Positions 22,951 to 33,760 of a stretch of 64,000 bases of DNA are shown here, in pieces. This DNA comes from Polyodon spathula (lineage: Eukaryota > Chordata > Actinopteri > Acipenseriformes > Polyodontidae). Where the stretch lies: the NCBI RefSeq assembly GCF_017654505.1, contig NC_054535.1, forward strand, positions 45,468,164-45,532,163, given 5' to 3'. The notes under the pieces are model-generated. The model was not told the DNA's origin and did not search any database. It saw nothing but the letters and a program-made list of their open reading frames with translations. Numbering within the stretch: position 1 is the stretch's first letter; every line of letters starts with the position of its first letter. The position numbers and the translations under genes are program-made.

Positions 22951-24100
22951 TTCTCCACTAAGAAAATGTTTCTTTTCTTTTCTGTGAGGACTTTGCTGCC
23001 CTTCCTCTGACATATTTTTTTGTTTGGTTTGATTTTTGGGCTCCATAAATCTCATATAGAGCCTACTGCTTTCTGTACTCTTAGCTCACTCCACCTCTGG
23101 GCTGTAAGTGTGGCTGCTAAATAAATCTTATGATGCACATGCGGTGTTCATTGCAACCCTCATTATTATGATTGCAGCTCATTATTTGTGCGTGTTGAGT
23201 AATTTGCATTGCTCTTAAGCTTACATAGGCCACAGTGCAAAATAAGTGACTTAACATAACAATTATGTTTCATTGCATTGATGTGGAAAAACTCAGCTCT
23301 TTGTGAAACTGGTGGGACTATGGATAACAACTGTTTTCATAGTCTTACAAATTGTAATTATTCCACAATCTTTACAGCCTCTAATTCCTCCTGAGGAATT
23401 GGGAGGTATAACGGATGTTATAATTAATGTCTGTGATATGAGCATCTAACATACAGAAGTACTTGTCAACTGAGCACCCACTCTTGACCCTCTATGAATA
23501 ATTCAGATGTGCTCTCTTGCCCATTGTGACAAACTGACTTGCTACCTGTAAATTTTGCTAGATCACAGTACACATGAACATGTCACCAGGATTCATACTT
23601 TTCAGGGGGAACAAGTATTAATAGATTATTGTAGTTCTTAAGTTGAATATTGATGGGGCTATTGTAGACTTCCTTTTAAATTGTACATAAAACATAAATA
23701 TTTGATAGGGACGTCAAATAATAAACATGAATGATCTGAATCTAGGCTGATACCAGCAAAAAAAAAACAAAGTTGGTGAATGTAACACCAACTTTGCCCA
23801 TTGCTGCACGGTTTACTGTGATTTTTGTTGTTGTTGTTGTTGTTGTTGTTGTTTTGTTTTTTTTTTTTTTACCTGTTAGGGTTAAAGCCATGTAGAGTTT
23901 CTCATGTTTTATTAGGCTACTCAATACAAAACCTTTTTATTAGGCCGATGCTTTTATCTAAGTGACGTTACGTTAAAAATTTCAACCAACTGAACGCTAC
24001 TAAGGTCTGCTATCATCCAAAAATTCGTCTAATATGATTGATGAAGCCATTAGTTCAGCTAAATCCGAAGTTGATCTAAGCGCCACTTTTAAATGCTCGT
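22951..24100. other. Non-coding sequence
   Basis: No exon seen. A (TTG)n tract lies at 23826-23852 followed by a T-run. Confidence 0.3.
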
Positions 24101-24109
24101 TGAATGTTC

Positions 24110-24371
24110 AGTAAACCGTTCAACTAGCCAAACACTGCGAACGTTCCCGCCTTCGTCCTTTGTGCCGCGCTGCCTTACTTGCTAACCCTCAACGTGTCAC
24201 GTGATCTCAGTTTAGGCAAGTTGGGTGCACGGCTGTTTGTGTTTGGTAAATGCTGTTACCGTTACATTGTGGAGGGACACCCTTGTCGAGCTATGTGTAT
24301 TTTTGTTTCATCAGGAGAAGGTATATTAGGTGAATGAAAATAGAAAAACAAAACAAAAGACCAACTAAGAG
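24110..24371 (+). promoter_or_regulatory. Candidate upstream promoter and non-coding first exon
   Basis: A locally CG-rich block (24130-24240, with CCCGCC, GCCGCGC and a CACGTGATC E-box) is followed by unspliced-looking sequence. It ends at a consensus donor, AAGAG|GTAAGC, at 24372. It lies 1.3 kb upstream of the FAM13A start codon on the same strand, so it could be an alternative 5' UTR exon. There is no transcript evidence. Confidence 0.35.
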
Positions 24372-25440
24372 GTAAGCTTGACGTTTACATTAGGGTATGT
24401 GGCTAAGTCGCCAGGTGTGTTTGTAAATCTAAAGTTTTAATACGTTTTTTTACATGATGTAAATATTTCTAAACCAATACTTACTGTCTTATATGGAGAA
24501 ATTTACAAAAAAGGCATTCTTTTACAGTACGGTACAGCAATACATTGTAGTTAACAGCTGATTAGTATATGTCCGCTACAAATTAAGTAAAGAGTTTGAA
24601 AATATGACATTAGTTGCTAAAAACAGTGCAATCATGTTAGGTTAAACAAAAAACATAAAAATTAATAAAACGGCGGCAGCAAACTGTTTGTCGTTTAAAA
24701 AAGCAAGTGAACAATGCAGTTTTTGTTGGGACCAACGTGAAGTACCATCACGGTGTTTACTTGCCTTCATTCTTCATTGTTGGGCTTTTGGGACTCAGCT
24801 AGTATAAGAAAGCTGCAAGGACAGCCTCTGTGTCAGGCTCTACCCCCCAGTACTAATACAGTAGATGTATTCTACACACAATTGACAAGCTTTATTTGTT
24901 CCAGTGCTAATTTGTTTCCCATTAGTCGAACTGCATGAAAAGGGCAAAGTATATAACAACTAGTAATGAACCCAGAATGTTAATTTGAAGGTTGCTTACA
25001 TGCGGTTGACATTGTTCTTGCATTGCTAAGCCTCATAAAAAGGTTACTGACAGAATATCAATCAATCATTATTTTATATAGCGCCTTTCATAGTGGACCA
25101 CCATCACAAAGAGCTTAATGCAACTTTAACTTTGTGAGTGGTCATGCCCTAGTTTTATTTCAATCTCAATTGTGAACAGGTTACAGTACTGTAATCACTG
25201 TGAAAACATCTTAGTCACATAAAAATACCATACTTTTTGTTTTTCATTTTAGGTGTTAATTACCTAGAAACTAGCAGAATCTGACAGGCATTATTCTGAT
25301 TTAATGTATATCGACTACCATCCCCACCTGGCCATGAAATTATAGTGGACTCTAAATAAAATCTGATTGCTGAGCAACATCAAGACCTTCCCCTTTCAGA
25401 CACCAAGATTTAAAAAAATACTGGTAAAACAGAAAGTTTT

Positions 25441-25682
25441 TCCTGATCACGTGATCAGGAGATCCAGCCAATAGGAGCGCACAGCTTGGATTTCAGACTG
25501 AAAGGGACTAATCCCTGACGGCAGACTCAAACCTTCTGCAAAGACCTTCTCAAACAAATTGCCTCATGGTTAGATGTTACCTTTCCCAGTGACCACTCTT
25601 TGTCTTCAGTGGGATAGACCCTGTTGGAATTATTTTGGGTTGCTTGCAGCGTCAACAGTTTGTGCAAACTCTTTTTGAAAGA
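25441..25682 (+). promoter_or_regulatory. FAM13A: Probable FAM13A long-isoform promoter and 5' UTR
   Basis: A perfect 20-bp palindrome centred on CACGTG (25441-25460) is followed by a CCAAT box (25468-25472) on the same strand, about 215-240 bp before the FAM13A start codon. An E-box beside a CCAAT box is common in core promoters. The transcription start would lie near 25500. The 5' UTR has no splice signal before the ATG. Confidence 0.5.
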
Positions 25683-25709
25683 ATGGGGGCAGGAGCCTTG
25701 GCCATCTTT
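25683..25709 (+). CDS. FAM13A: FAM13A first coding exon (long isoform start)
   Basis: ATG at 25683 encodes MGAGALAIF and ends at a perfect GTAAGT donor in phase 0. The human FAM13A long isoform starts MGAGALAIC, so eight of nine residues agree, and the next exon continues the match in the correct phase. FAM13A is a cytoplasmic protein with an N-terminal RhoGAP domain followed by coiled-coil regions. It is linked to Wnt/beta-catenin turnover and lung and metabolic traits in humans. The exon is only 27 coding bases. The call rests on its combination with the exons at 30.9, 40.9, 45.3 and 54.1 kb. The gene runs off the right edge. Confidence 0.85.
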
Positions 25710-26940
25710 GTAAGTACAAACAGACTGTTGTAATTCATTTTACATAAAAAGTAGGGCAGTACAGAATGCTTTTTTTTGTAATTACCATGCCTTCAGAGTT
25801 ACTGAGTCATGCTTTTCTTTTTAGTATCTGTCGTCAACTCTTCCTATTCGCACAGACAGCTCAACACGCATTGCGCATTTAAATTTCTTTACTTTCTAGT
25901 ATGACATTTTAATATAACAGGCAAAACCCATAGATTATTAAAAAAAATTAAAGAAATTTTGTTTTTTGCAGAGCAGTGCAATTGAGTGCTGCCATGCCAG
26001 TTACAATGTGTAGTAAAAAAATGACAGCTGCAGTCTGACTGCTGTATTGCACTTTCTTGGAAACATTTTGGTTGTACAGTATCACATATGATAACTTTGA
26101 ACAGACAGATTAGTTCTGTCCTTTTGAATAGTATAATGCAGTCCTAGCTTTTAGATAACATGATACATAGTTTTCTGTAATATTAGGATAATGGATAGTC
26201 TTAGATTTGTATTAACAGTTTAAAACACAGATTTACTGAATTATCAAGCAAAATGCCAATATAATAACAAACATGGTCTACTGTCATACCTTTTTTTTTT
26301 TTTTTTTTTTTTTTAGTTAATGTCCGACTGCAAGTACCAAAATGTTTTTGTTATTGTTTTAAGCAGGTCATGTGATGCGGTTTGGCACTTTGCATTTTAC
26401 GGGCACTTCGTAGATGTTGTTTTTTTTTTTTTTATCTCAAATTATCAACAGTGACAACTGTTCCCCCCCAGTGAAGTGAATAGCGTATTTATTGACTGAT
26501 TAGCACAGTGTGGAAATGTCAGTGCAGCTGTTGATAAGTTAATGCACTTCTTGTAAAAATGGAATGGCTACCCACTGAGAGTGAGAGGAACATGCTAAAA
26601 AGATACGTCATCCAGTTGTTGGAGGTCGACCTACAGTGGGATCTTCTGCATGCTGTGGACATGTGTTGTGCATTAACTTTTTTCATAGTCTACATGGGCA
26701 GTATTTGGACAGCTTTAAATTTAAAAAAAATAGATAAAAGTAGGTGTATACACTGTGCACATCTTTTCAGTTAATAGAGCCATATAACTAAATTATTTGA
26801 TAAAATATAAATATGCAAATATTAGATTTACTCCCATTTAACAGAAAAATAAAACATGTATTTTTTTAGTTGCAAGTTTGACAGAAATTATGCATTGCTT
26901 TGCTGTTCAGAAATATGATATGACATCATATCATCAAGCT

Positions 26941-27155
26941 GACCATAGGTGATGGCCATTGATGTTGATTGGGATCATTTACCATTCCAAGTGAAACAGG
27001 TGAAGAAACAGCCACTTGGATTTGTGTGGACTGCTGTTCTCCACAGAGTCTAAGAAATAAAACAGTCACCACGAATCCAAGCAGCTGCCCTTCAGCTGAT
27101 TCACTTGGAATGGTAAATTAGGCCAAACACCATTGAGCCTTACCTGATTGTCAGC
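26941..27155. repeat. Large imperfect inverted repeat (hairpin of about 90-bp arms)
   Basis: The core ATTTACCATTCCAAGTGAA (26977-26995) is the exact reverse complement of 27100-27118. Similarity extends outward (GGTGATGGCCATTGATGTT against the reverse complement of AACACCATTGAGCC) and inward to GCCACTTGGAT / ATCCAAGCAGCTG. A loop of about 30 bp lies near 27034-27066. It is probably a fold-back MITE. Exact termini and duplication are not evident. Confidence 0.65.
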
Positions 27156-27506
27156 ACCTGATTTTTGTGGCGAGCTTAATCCAAATCAGTTCTTGCAGCA
27201 CTAGTCCTGTCAGTTTAAACATCTAACACTTTTTAACTTTTTAATGTTTTTCAGTTCTTTTTAATATCACTTAAGGTACCCATGGACCCAATAATACAAA
27301 TGTTAAGTTTTAGATATGTCTTTTGGAGGAAGCATGGTTAAGTCACATCTGCTCAGTCAAGCTTGTCAGTGTGCAAAGAGCTTTGACACAATTATCTCCA
27401 GAGCACATTCAGCCCCTCGTCAATGGTGAGAACAGTAAGGCAGTATGCTACTAGAAGTGGGGATTATAAACATGCTACAATATTAGGTTTTTAAAACTTA
27501 CTTAAC

Positions 27507-28247
27507 CTGCAGACATAACCTTTAACAAAGTATAAAACTGCAGAAACAACCTTTAACAAAGTATAAAACTGCAGACGTAACCTTTAACAAAGTATAAAAC
27601 TGCAGAAATAACCTTTAACAAAGTATAAAATCGCAGACGTAACCTTTAACAAAGTATAAAACTGCTGAAGCAACCTTTAACAAAGTATAAAACCGCTGAA
27701 ACAACCTTTAACAAAGTATAAAACTGCAGACGTAACCTTTAACAAAGTATAAAACTGCATAAATAACCCTTAACAAAGTATAAAACTGCAGAAATAACCA
27801 TTAACAATGTATAAAACTGCAGACGTAACCTTTAACAAAGTATAAAACTGCAGAAATTACCATTAACAAAGTATAAAACTGCAGACGTAACCTTTAACAA
27901 AGTATAAAACTGCAGAAATTACCATTAACAAAGTATAAAACTGCAGACGTAACCTTTAACAAAGTATAAAACTGCAGAAATTACCATTAACAAAGTATAA
28001 AACTGAAGACGTAACCTTTAACAAAGTATAAAACTGCAGAAATAACCTTTAACAAAGTATAAAACTGAAGACGTAACCTTTAACAAAGTATAAAACTGCA
28101 GAAATTACCTTTAACAAAGTATAAAACTGCAGACGTAACCTTTAACAAAGTATAAAACTGCAGAAATTACCTTTAACAAAGTATAAAACTGCAGAAATAA
28201 CCTTTAACAAAGTATAAAACTGTGGAAATAACCTTTAACAAAGTATA
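27507..28247. repeat. 31-bp minisatellite, about 24 copies
   Basis: The unit CTGCAGACGTAACCTTTAAC plus AAAGTATAAAA is repeated head to tail with no spacers. Two main variants (GACGTAACC and GAAATTACC/GAAATAACC) alternate in the middle and form a 62-bp higher-order unit. Confidence 0.95.
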
Positions 28248-28933
28248 CCTTGTTAATTAAACATGGTTGTACTTTGCTCAGGCCAGGGTTGTATAAAGTC
28301 ACTTGGATCCCAAACAATTTTCAGTATATTTCATACTATATACTGATCCCAGTTATGAAAGCATTTCACCTTTTAAAAACACTGTTTCACATTGCTTCTG
28401 GGCCATGTTCAATATCAAGTAATTAATTCTTAACTTACTATAATTGTTTCTGTGCTTTGTTCAGGTTAGAGTGGTATAAAGTCAGTTGATTTTGTGAGGA
28501 TACTATTTAAAAACTGAACAGAACTATTCAAACAACACTTCTTGGTGGATTGCAACCTTCGTTTCTATTCTATAACAGCAGTGCAAAAGTGGCCAAGGGA
28601 TAATATTAATCTAGTTAAGCAGTTGCACCATATGTCATCAGTGTCTGGCAATGCAAGGAAATATCCCTGTTTTAATTTGATATCTCTACCAGATACAAAT
28701 ACGTTTACTTTTTTTTCTCACCATTTTGTGTAAAAACAAAAAATATATATTTCTGCACACTAAAGCTTAACACGATGGCCCTCAGAGCCTGTGAGTATTA
28801 CTGTATATCCACCATTCCAACTAACCTAATATGGAATACTGCAATGCTGATGATGTGGTAGGGGAACTAGTCTTTACAGTCACCACTTTATACTCTCAAT
28901 TCTGTTTTTGCATTTCATAAATCTTTATTTTAA

Positions 28934-29559
28934 CCCTTTGCAGTCCATTTATTCAGCGCCTGTCAGGCTCGTTGCATCCAATTTATTTTCACATGCGCAG
29001 TTTGTTTTACACACGCTGTTTAAAAGTAATTTTATTCAAAGTAAAACAGGTTTAAAAGGCACTGCATATCAACAGGAAACTCAGTACTGCATCTCCTGCC
29101 CCCTCCCCCACCCCTTGTTCGATGTATTTATGATATATCTCTTCATAGTCGTGCATACTGATAAATCATCTCCTGATCACTCAGTTCATCATCAAACTCC
29201 TCAATAGTGCGATCCAAATCATTATTTTATTACTGTAACATCTCAAAAAGCTCTGCAAATCTCTGTGATATTCCTTGAGTTCTGGATGCGGATGCAGCTA
29301 TCTTGTTTGTTGATGTTTGTGTTATCTCTGTGGTGCAGGGGCTATGTGTATTGCTCAGATCTGCCCCTTTTTTCGGCTTCTCTCGGCCTTTGTCTCAGTC
29401 TCACTCGGCCTTTGAAAGGTTTTCTCGACTTGTTTCGGAGAAAAAACAACTAGAGACCTACGCTTGATGTCTTTTTGATGATGTCGGACAGGGTCCGACA
29501 TTGGACTGGAAAGGGAACATTGTAATGTCGGACCAGGTCCGACATAGGACCGCAAAGGG
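28934..29559 (-). mobile_element. Nonautonomous piggyBac-type element (626 bp)
   Basis: The inverted ends CCCTTTGCAGTCC and GGACCGCAAAGGG lie between TTAA at 28930-28933 and TTAA at 29560-29563, the piggyBac signature. Subterminal palindromes ATGTCGGACCAGGTCCGACAT lie just inside the right end. On the minus strand a degraded reading frame with an acidic stretch (RTIEEFDDELSD) resembles the start of piggyBac transposases. The DDD catalytic core is absent, so it depended on another copy for movement. Confidence 0.88.
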
Positions 29560-29981
29560 TTAAAGTTACATTTTAAAAATAGTTGTAGGATAAGTTGGGG
29601 TGACCTGTGGTTTAGTTTTACAGAGTTTTTAATTACTGAATTCTAACATGTAAATCTACTGTTCCAGTTGATTAGAGATATCTGTTTAAAGCAGATGCTT
29701 TAGATGGTAATGTGTTCAGATAAACTTGGGTTTTAAATCCCAAATAATATGCAATGAGATTCCTGTGGAATGTCTTTGCTGAATTGCATATTGTATCCTG
29801 ATCCCGGTTCTAAAAGCATTTAATGTCTTTAAAACACTGTTTTACATTACGTCTGAGCCATGACATGTTCAATATGAAGGAACTCATTATTAACATGCAC
29901 TAATTGTTTTTTGTATTCCTCATGGTAATTCAAAAAAGCAAAGAAAAGCATATTTCCAATGATCTTAGTCTTCTGTGAGAT

Positions 29982-30566
29982 TGTGGCAAAGTGCCCCGCC
30001 CCTGTGTGTATTTTGTGTTGTATTTTGTGTGTTAATGTTGGTGTATAGTCATTGGTACACAGGATATAAACAGGTGTGTGTAACACAAGTGTTTAAAATG
30101 TATATTTGTATTTAGGCATGAGGATTGCACAGCACTTCACGTGCAAGTAAAATGTAATAATATGTGAGCATGGGGAATTGCACTTTATTAATTCACGTGC
30201 AGTTGTATCTTGACTCCAATTGAATGATTGATTAGCAACCGAGTCTCGGTACAGCTGTATAAAAGCAGCATGTTTTCACCCACTTGGGATTGTGTGTTCG
30301 GTTAGTGGAGAATGGGATTGGAGACGGAGGTAATTATAATAGATAATAATAGAAGCTCACCGTGTTTTGTCTGTATAGTTCGTTTGTCTTTTTGTTTTGG
30401 CGAAAGTGCCGTGTCCTGTGTTTTTGTTTGTTACAACCTTTTTGTTTACTGTTCTGTATGCTGAGCGCAAGTAAGCGCTCAGCTTCCCCAAAACTCGACC
30501 TCTCTGTTTATTTCCTGGTTCCTGGTTTCTGGTCTGACGTCACCCACTGCAGCCGTCTTTGTGACA
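29982..30566 (+). mobile_element. Solo LTR (585 bp) with perfect 5-bp duplication
   Basis: TGTGGCAAAGTGCCCC...TCTTTGTGACA, flanked by GAGAT at 29977-29981 and 30567-30571. It is the same family as the minus-strand LTR at 5594-6166. It has GGATATAAACAGG and CTGTATAAAAGC TATA-like motifs. Reading frames within it are not genes. Confidence 0.88.
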
Positions 30567-30924
30567 GAGATGCACTCCCATGCAGACTTAGGCAGGTCCA
30601 CTTAAAATGGCTTGGCAGCATACATGCCTGCCTGCATTCATGCGTTCAAGCTCTTTGGTTACACCGATTTACTATAGCAATATAAACATAAGATACTAAC
30701 CAGCTCCTATGCCCTAGTTACAAGAACACAGCTCACACCCTTCCCCTTTTGCTTTTCAAGAAAGTAGAATTACCCATTGAGAAAAGACATCTCTATGGAC
30801 TTCACGTTTGCATCTGTTAATACACTGTATTGTTATGTTACAGTGTAGTGACTATGATCTGATTCTCATGGATTCACTTGTGGTCAAAGTGATTGACTGG
30901 TCCCCATTTCTTTGCTCTCTGCAG

Positions 30925-31113
30925 CACAACATAACTGCAGTGCAACTGAAAGAGAATATGAAGAAGATTGTCCAGCAGCCACTGATCAAGCAGAAAGGCC
31001 TAGGGTCCAGGAAAGCATTTGGCATTTCTCTGCTAGACCTTCAGCAGCAAGGGCTAATACACAATGCGTTCCAGGCCTGATGAAGAGCATGGTGGAATAT
31101 TTGATTGAACATG
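30925..31113 (+). CDS. FAM13A: FAM13A exon opening the RhoGAP domain, with a one-base frameshift
   Basis: After CTCTCTGCAG the phase-0 frame reads HNITAVQLKENMKKIV, IKQKGLGSRKAFGISLLDLQ and QQGLIHN. The match to FAM13A (LKEDMKKIV..PL..QK....FG.SL.EL..QGL..NG.P) then continues one base out of frame as VPGLMKSMVEYLIEHG, ending at a GTAGAT donor (31114). One G appears to be missing around 31064-31068 (AATGCGTTCC where AATGGCGTTCC would fit). Without the lost base the frame stops at 31078-31080. FG.SL and the 'vveyl..HG' helix begin the RhoGAP fold. The Arg-finger exon that should follow (GLFRVNG) was not found. The frameshift is either a real inactivating change or an assembly error. Confidence 0.85.
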
Positions 31114-31821
31114 GTAGATATAGTCTTACAGTGGGAATGATAACAGTATTATAGGTCAGCCAATGTGTGCGGCAGTATCTAATTTATAAACTGTCGATAG
31201 CAAAGAGAAAATGGTGTTGGTAAATCTTATCCCCATAGTAGACTTAATCAGTTAACTGGAGTAACAGCTGTTTAATTTATTTATTTATTTACTTATTTAT
31301 TGAAAGATTCCTCTTCCACATAGATTTAGCAGCAGGGATACAAACTCTGTATAATGTAAATTAAAAGGTTTATACAAACAAGCAAAAATTAACATCATCA
31401 CACTGTAGCGTTTGACATGCTAGTAAATACAGTGCCAGCTCAAAAGAATTCTATCATTAAACCTTTTTTTTTTCCTCTAGATGCTTGGCTCTAGCGATAT
31501 TGAAAACATTTATTTGAGACAGGATGCATTCTCACTACGACAAGATCTAATTAAATCAGATCTAAATATTTTTGGCAGCCATCAGATCAAACTGAAAATG
31601 GGTTTAGATGATAAAAGAGCAACATCAGTTATGTCGTGATGTTCTACTATTTCACTAGCAAAGCATGTACAAAGTCATTTTTTGTGTACTTTTAAATGTG
31701 TGGAGCTGCTTAAACCAAATATCATTTGAGTTGAACCAACTGAAGTTTGTAATCCAAAGGCCATGAAAAGTCATGAGAAATGTTATTGAAACTTGTAGTT
31801 TTTCTAGCAAATTTGAAAACA

Positions 31822-31824
<3 letters not shown>

Positions 31825-31916
<92 letters not shown>

Positions 31917-31917
31917 A
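31825..31917. repeat. (TA)n(CA)n compound microsatellite
   Basis: About 25 TA units followed by about 20 CA units. Confidence 0.95.
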
Positions 31918-32139
31918 CAGTCTTACCACTAGGTGTCACTGTCTCCCAGTTTGATAGCTTTTATTACATTCTGCTGTACCTTTGTGCTTCATTTTCCACA
32001 TATCAAGTATTGTAACCACACTATACCCTGATTTCCATTACATGAGAGTAGATGTTAAACTTCATGCTGATTTGAACTCGGCTCTCGCCAAGATAAGCAC
32101 CAACTAAGACATAGCTTTACAGTAAACTAATGTGATCCA

Positions 32140-33590
32140 TCTGCATCTCCATCCATTTGCGTTGCTTTCCATCTGATGATGTAGATATCATTCTATCTGG
32201 TGCTGATTGCTGACGTATAATGCTGGCTCCAGGGATCAGCTTATTTTGCCTCCCCAGCGCATCAGCACACACAACGGCTGTGATGCTGGCTCCGGGGCTC
32301 AACCCAGTGCGGTCTCCCCAGCACATCAGCATGACAACCGTCTGGATTGAGCTAAGTAGGGTACATCTCTGGGGTCTTCAAGTGGGAACCTTCCATCCTC
32401 GGGGTGTTTCGTCGACTAGCCAACGACACCTCAAGAGGGCTCAACAGTGATTCTGGTGTCCCAGCATCACCCCCTTCCATCCGCCGCTCAGCTTGGCCCA
32501 GCTTCGTTGCCCGTACATCAGCATTGCTTTCTTTCTGTTGTGCTTGAGATCCCCATCCAGAATCTTTCCATCTCAACCACAGCCAGTTGCTGCTCCTTTC
32601 TGCTGCTTCAGATAAGTTCTTCACTGTGCAGCGCAATTTTTGGCCACTGAACCCGACATCTCTGAGAAACCGGGTTGTAGAGTGTGCCTCAAATCCTCGA
32701 CAACCCACCTCCACTTGGTAAACTCGGACTCTCCATCCTCGCTGTTCTGCTTCAGCAGCTAGTTGAGCATACCCAAGTTTCTTCCTCTCATACACCTCAC
32801 CCACAGCATCCTTCCATGGCACTGTTAACTCTACCAGATGAACAAGGCGTGCTGATCCAGACCACAAGACAATGTCTGGTCGAAGGTTAGTGGTGGCAAT
32901 CTCAGGTGGAAAAATAAGTCGTTGACCAACATCTGCCAACATCTTCCAGTCTCTAGCAGCTTCCAGTTGTCCTGGGCGAGGCTTGGTTTTAACACCTTTT
33001 CTTGGTGGTTGCTCTCCTGGACAGAGGAATATTATCTTTTGTGTGTAATGCTTTGATGGAACTGGTTGCAACTTATTGGTTAGGTTACGCTTATCTTCCA
33101 ATGCTAAGGCCAAACATCGCAGCACCTGGTTATGGCGCCAAGTAAACCATCCTTGACTAAGACCCATCTTACATCCTGTCAAAATGTGCCTTAATGTTGC
33201 AGGTGATGAACACAAAGGACATGAGGGATCCTCACCCACCCAGAGGTATAGGTTCTAGGAGAACATCATATGTTGATCTGATGAGGAAACTGATTCTGCT
33301 CTGTTCCATTGTCTGTAGGTCTTGCCAGCCGATCTTGCGTTATTCCACACTATCCCATCTCACCCATTCTCCCTGCTTGGCCTGGGAAACAGCCTTTATA
33401 CACCTGATCCTCTCTTCCTTCTTTTGCACCTCATTGACTACCAGCTTCCTCCGTTGAGCTGGGGTTGCCCTATGCCATGTTGGAGGAGCTGAACTGAGAC
33501 CAAGACATCCTTTTCCATACTGAACTTGCCCCATAATATCTCCAATTTGAAGGGCAGCCTTAGCATCTTTCACAGCTTTCTTTGAACATC
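32140..33590 (-). mobile_element. 5'-truncated LINE with restriction-enzyme-like endonuclease (R2/NeSL/HERO-type)
   Basis: The minus frame 33239-32352 (295 aa) has a CPLC...H....C zinc motif (SCPLCSSPATLRHILTGC). A PD-(D/E)xK endonuclease follows: RPDIVLWSGSARLVHLVELT, then ERKKLGY. It ends with VEVGCRGF and a Trp-rich tail. The upstream part 33573-33340 (GDIMGQVQYGKGCLGL, WHRATPAQRRKLVV) is in another frame, so one frameshift separates them. RT sequence is lost by 5' truncation at about 33590. The 3' UTR (about 32351-32140) has two similar GATGCTGGCTCC..GG(G/A).. blocks. RLE-type LINEs use this endonuclease to nick the target and prime reverse transcription. Confidence 0.82.
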
Positions 33591-33760
33591 ACCTGTAAGA
33601 AAGCAAGTTAGAAGTAAACTCATGCACCTTACAAAAATACTGTTGTAGGATATTTGTTTATACTGTGAGGTATGTCTTGAATTTATTCTCAGTTGAGTGT
33701 TTATATTGGTCTGCAGCTGCTGAATATTTAGTGAAATTTTAGAGCTTGTCTCGTGACATT

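Larger units (their letters stand above)
25710..30924 (+). other. FAM13A: FAM13A intron 1
   Basis: GTAAGT at 25710 to CTCTCTGCAG at 30924. It carries a large inverted repeat (26941-27155), a 31-bp minisatellite (27507-28247), a piggyBac-type element (28934-29559) and a solo LTR (29982-30566). The rest is AT-rich, with T-runs at 26290 and 26420. Confidence 0.75.

Noticed and set aside
27507..28247. Regularly spaced repeats that could suggest a CRISPR array
   Set aside because: The units are contiguous 31-mers with no unique spacers, in a vertebrate intron. It is a minisatellite.
8692..30566. Pairs of LTRs as the two ends of single large elements
   Set aside because: The LTRs at 5594, 8692 and 29982 each have their own 5-bp duplication and no adjoining internal retroelement sequence, so they are solo LTRs. 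The copy at 21643 lacks a clear duplication but also stands alone.
30362..30685. 107-codon open frame rich in Leu, Phe and Cys
   Set aside because: It overlaps the 3' part and flank of a solo LTR and has no homologue.
31655..32015. Frames with Ile/Tyr and Cys/Val repeats
   Set aside because: Translation of a TA/CA microsatellite.
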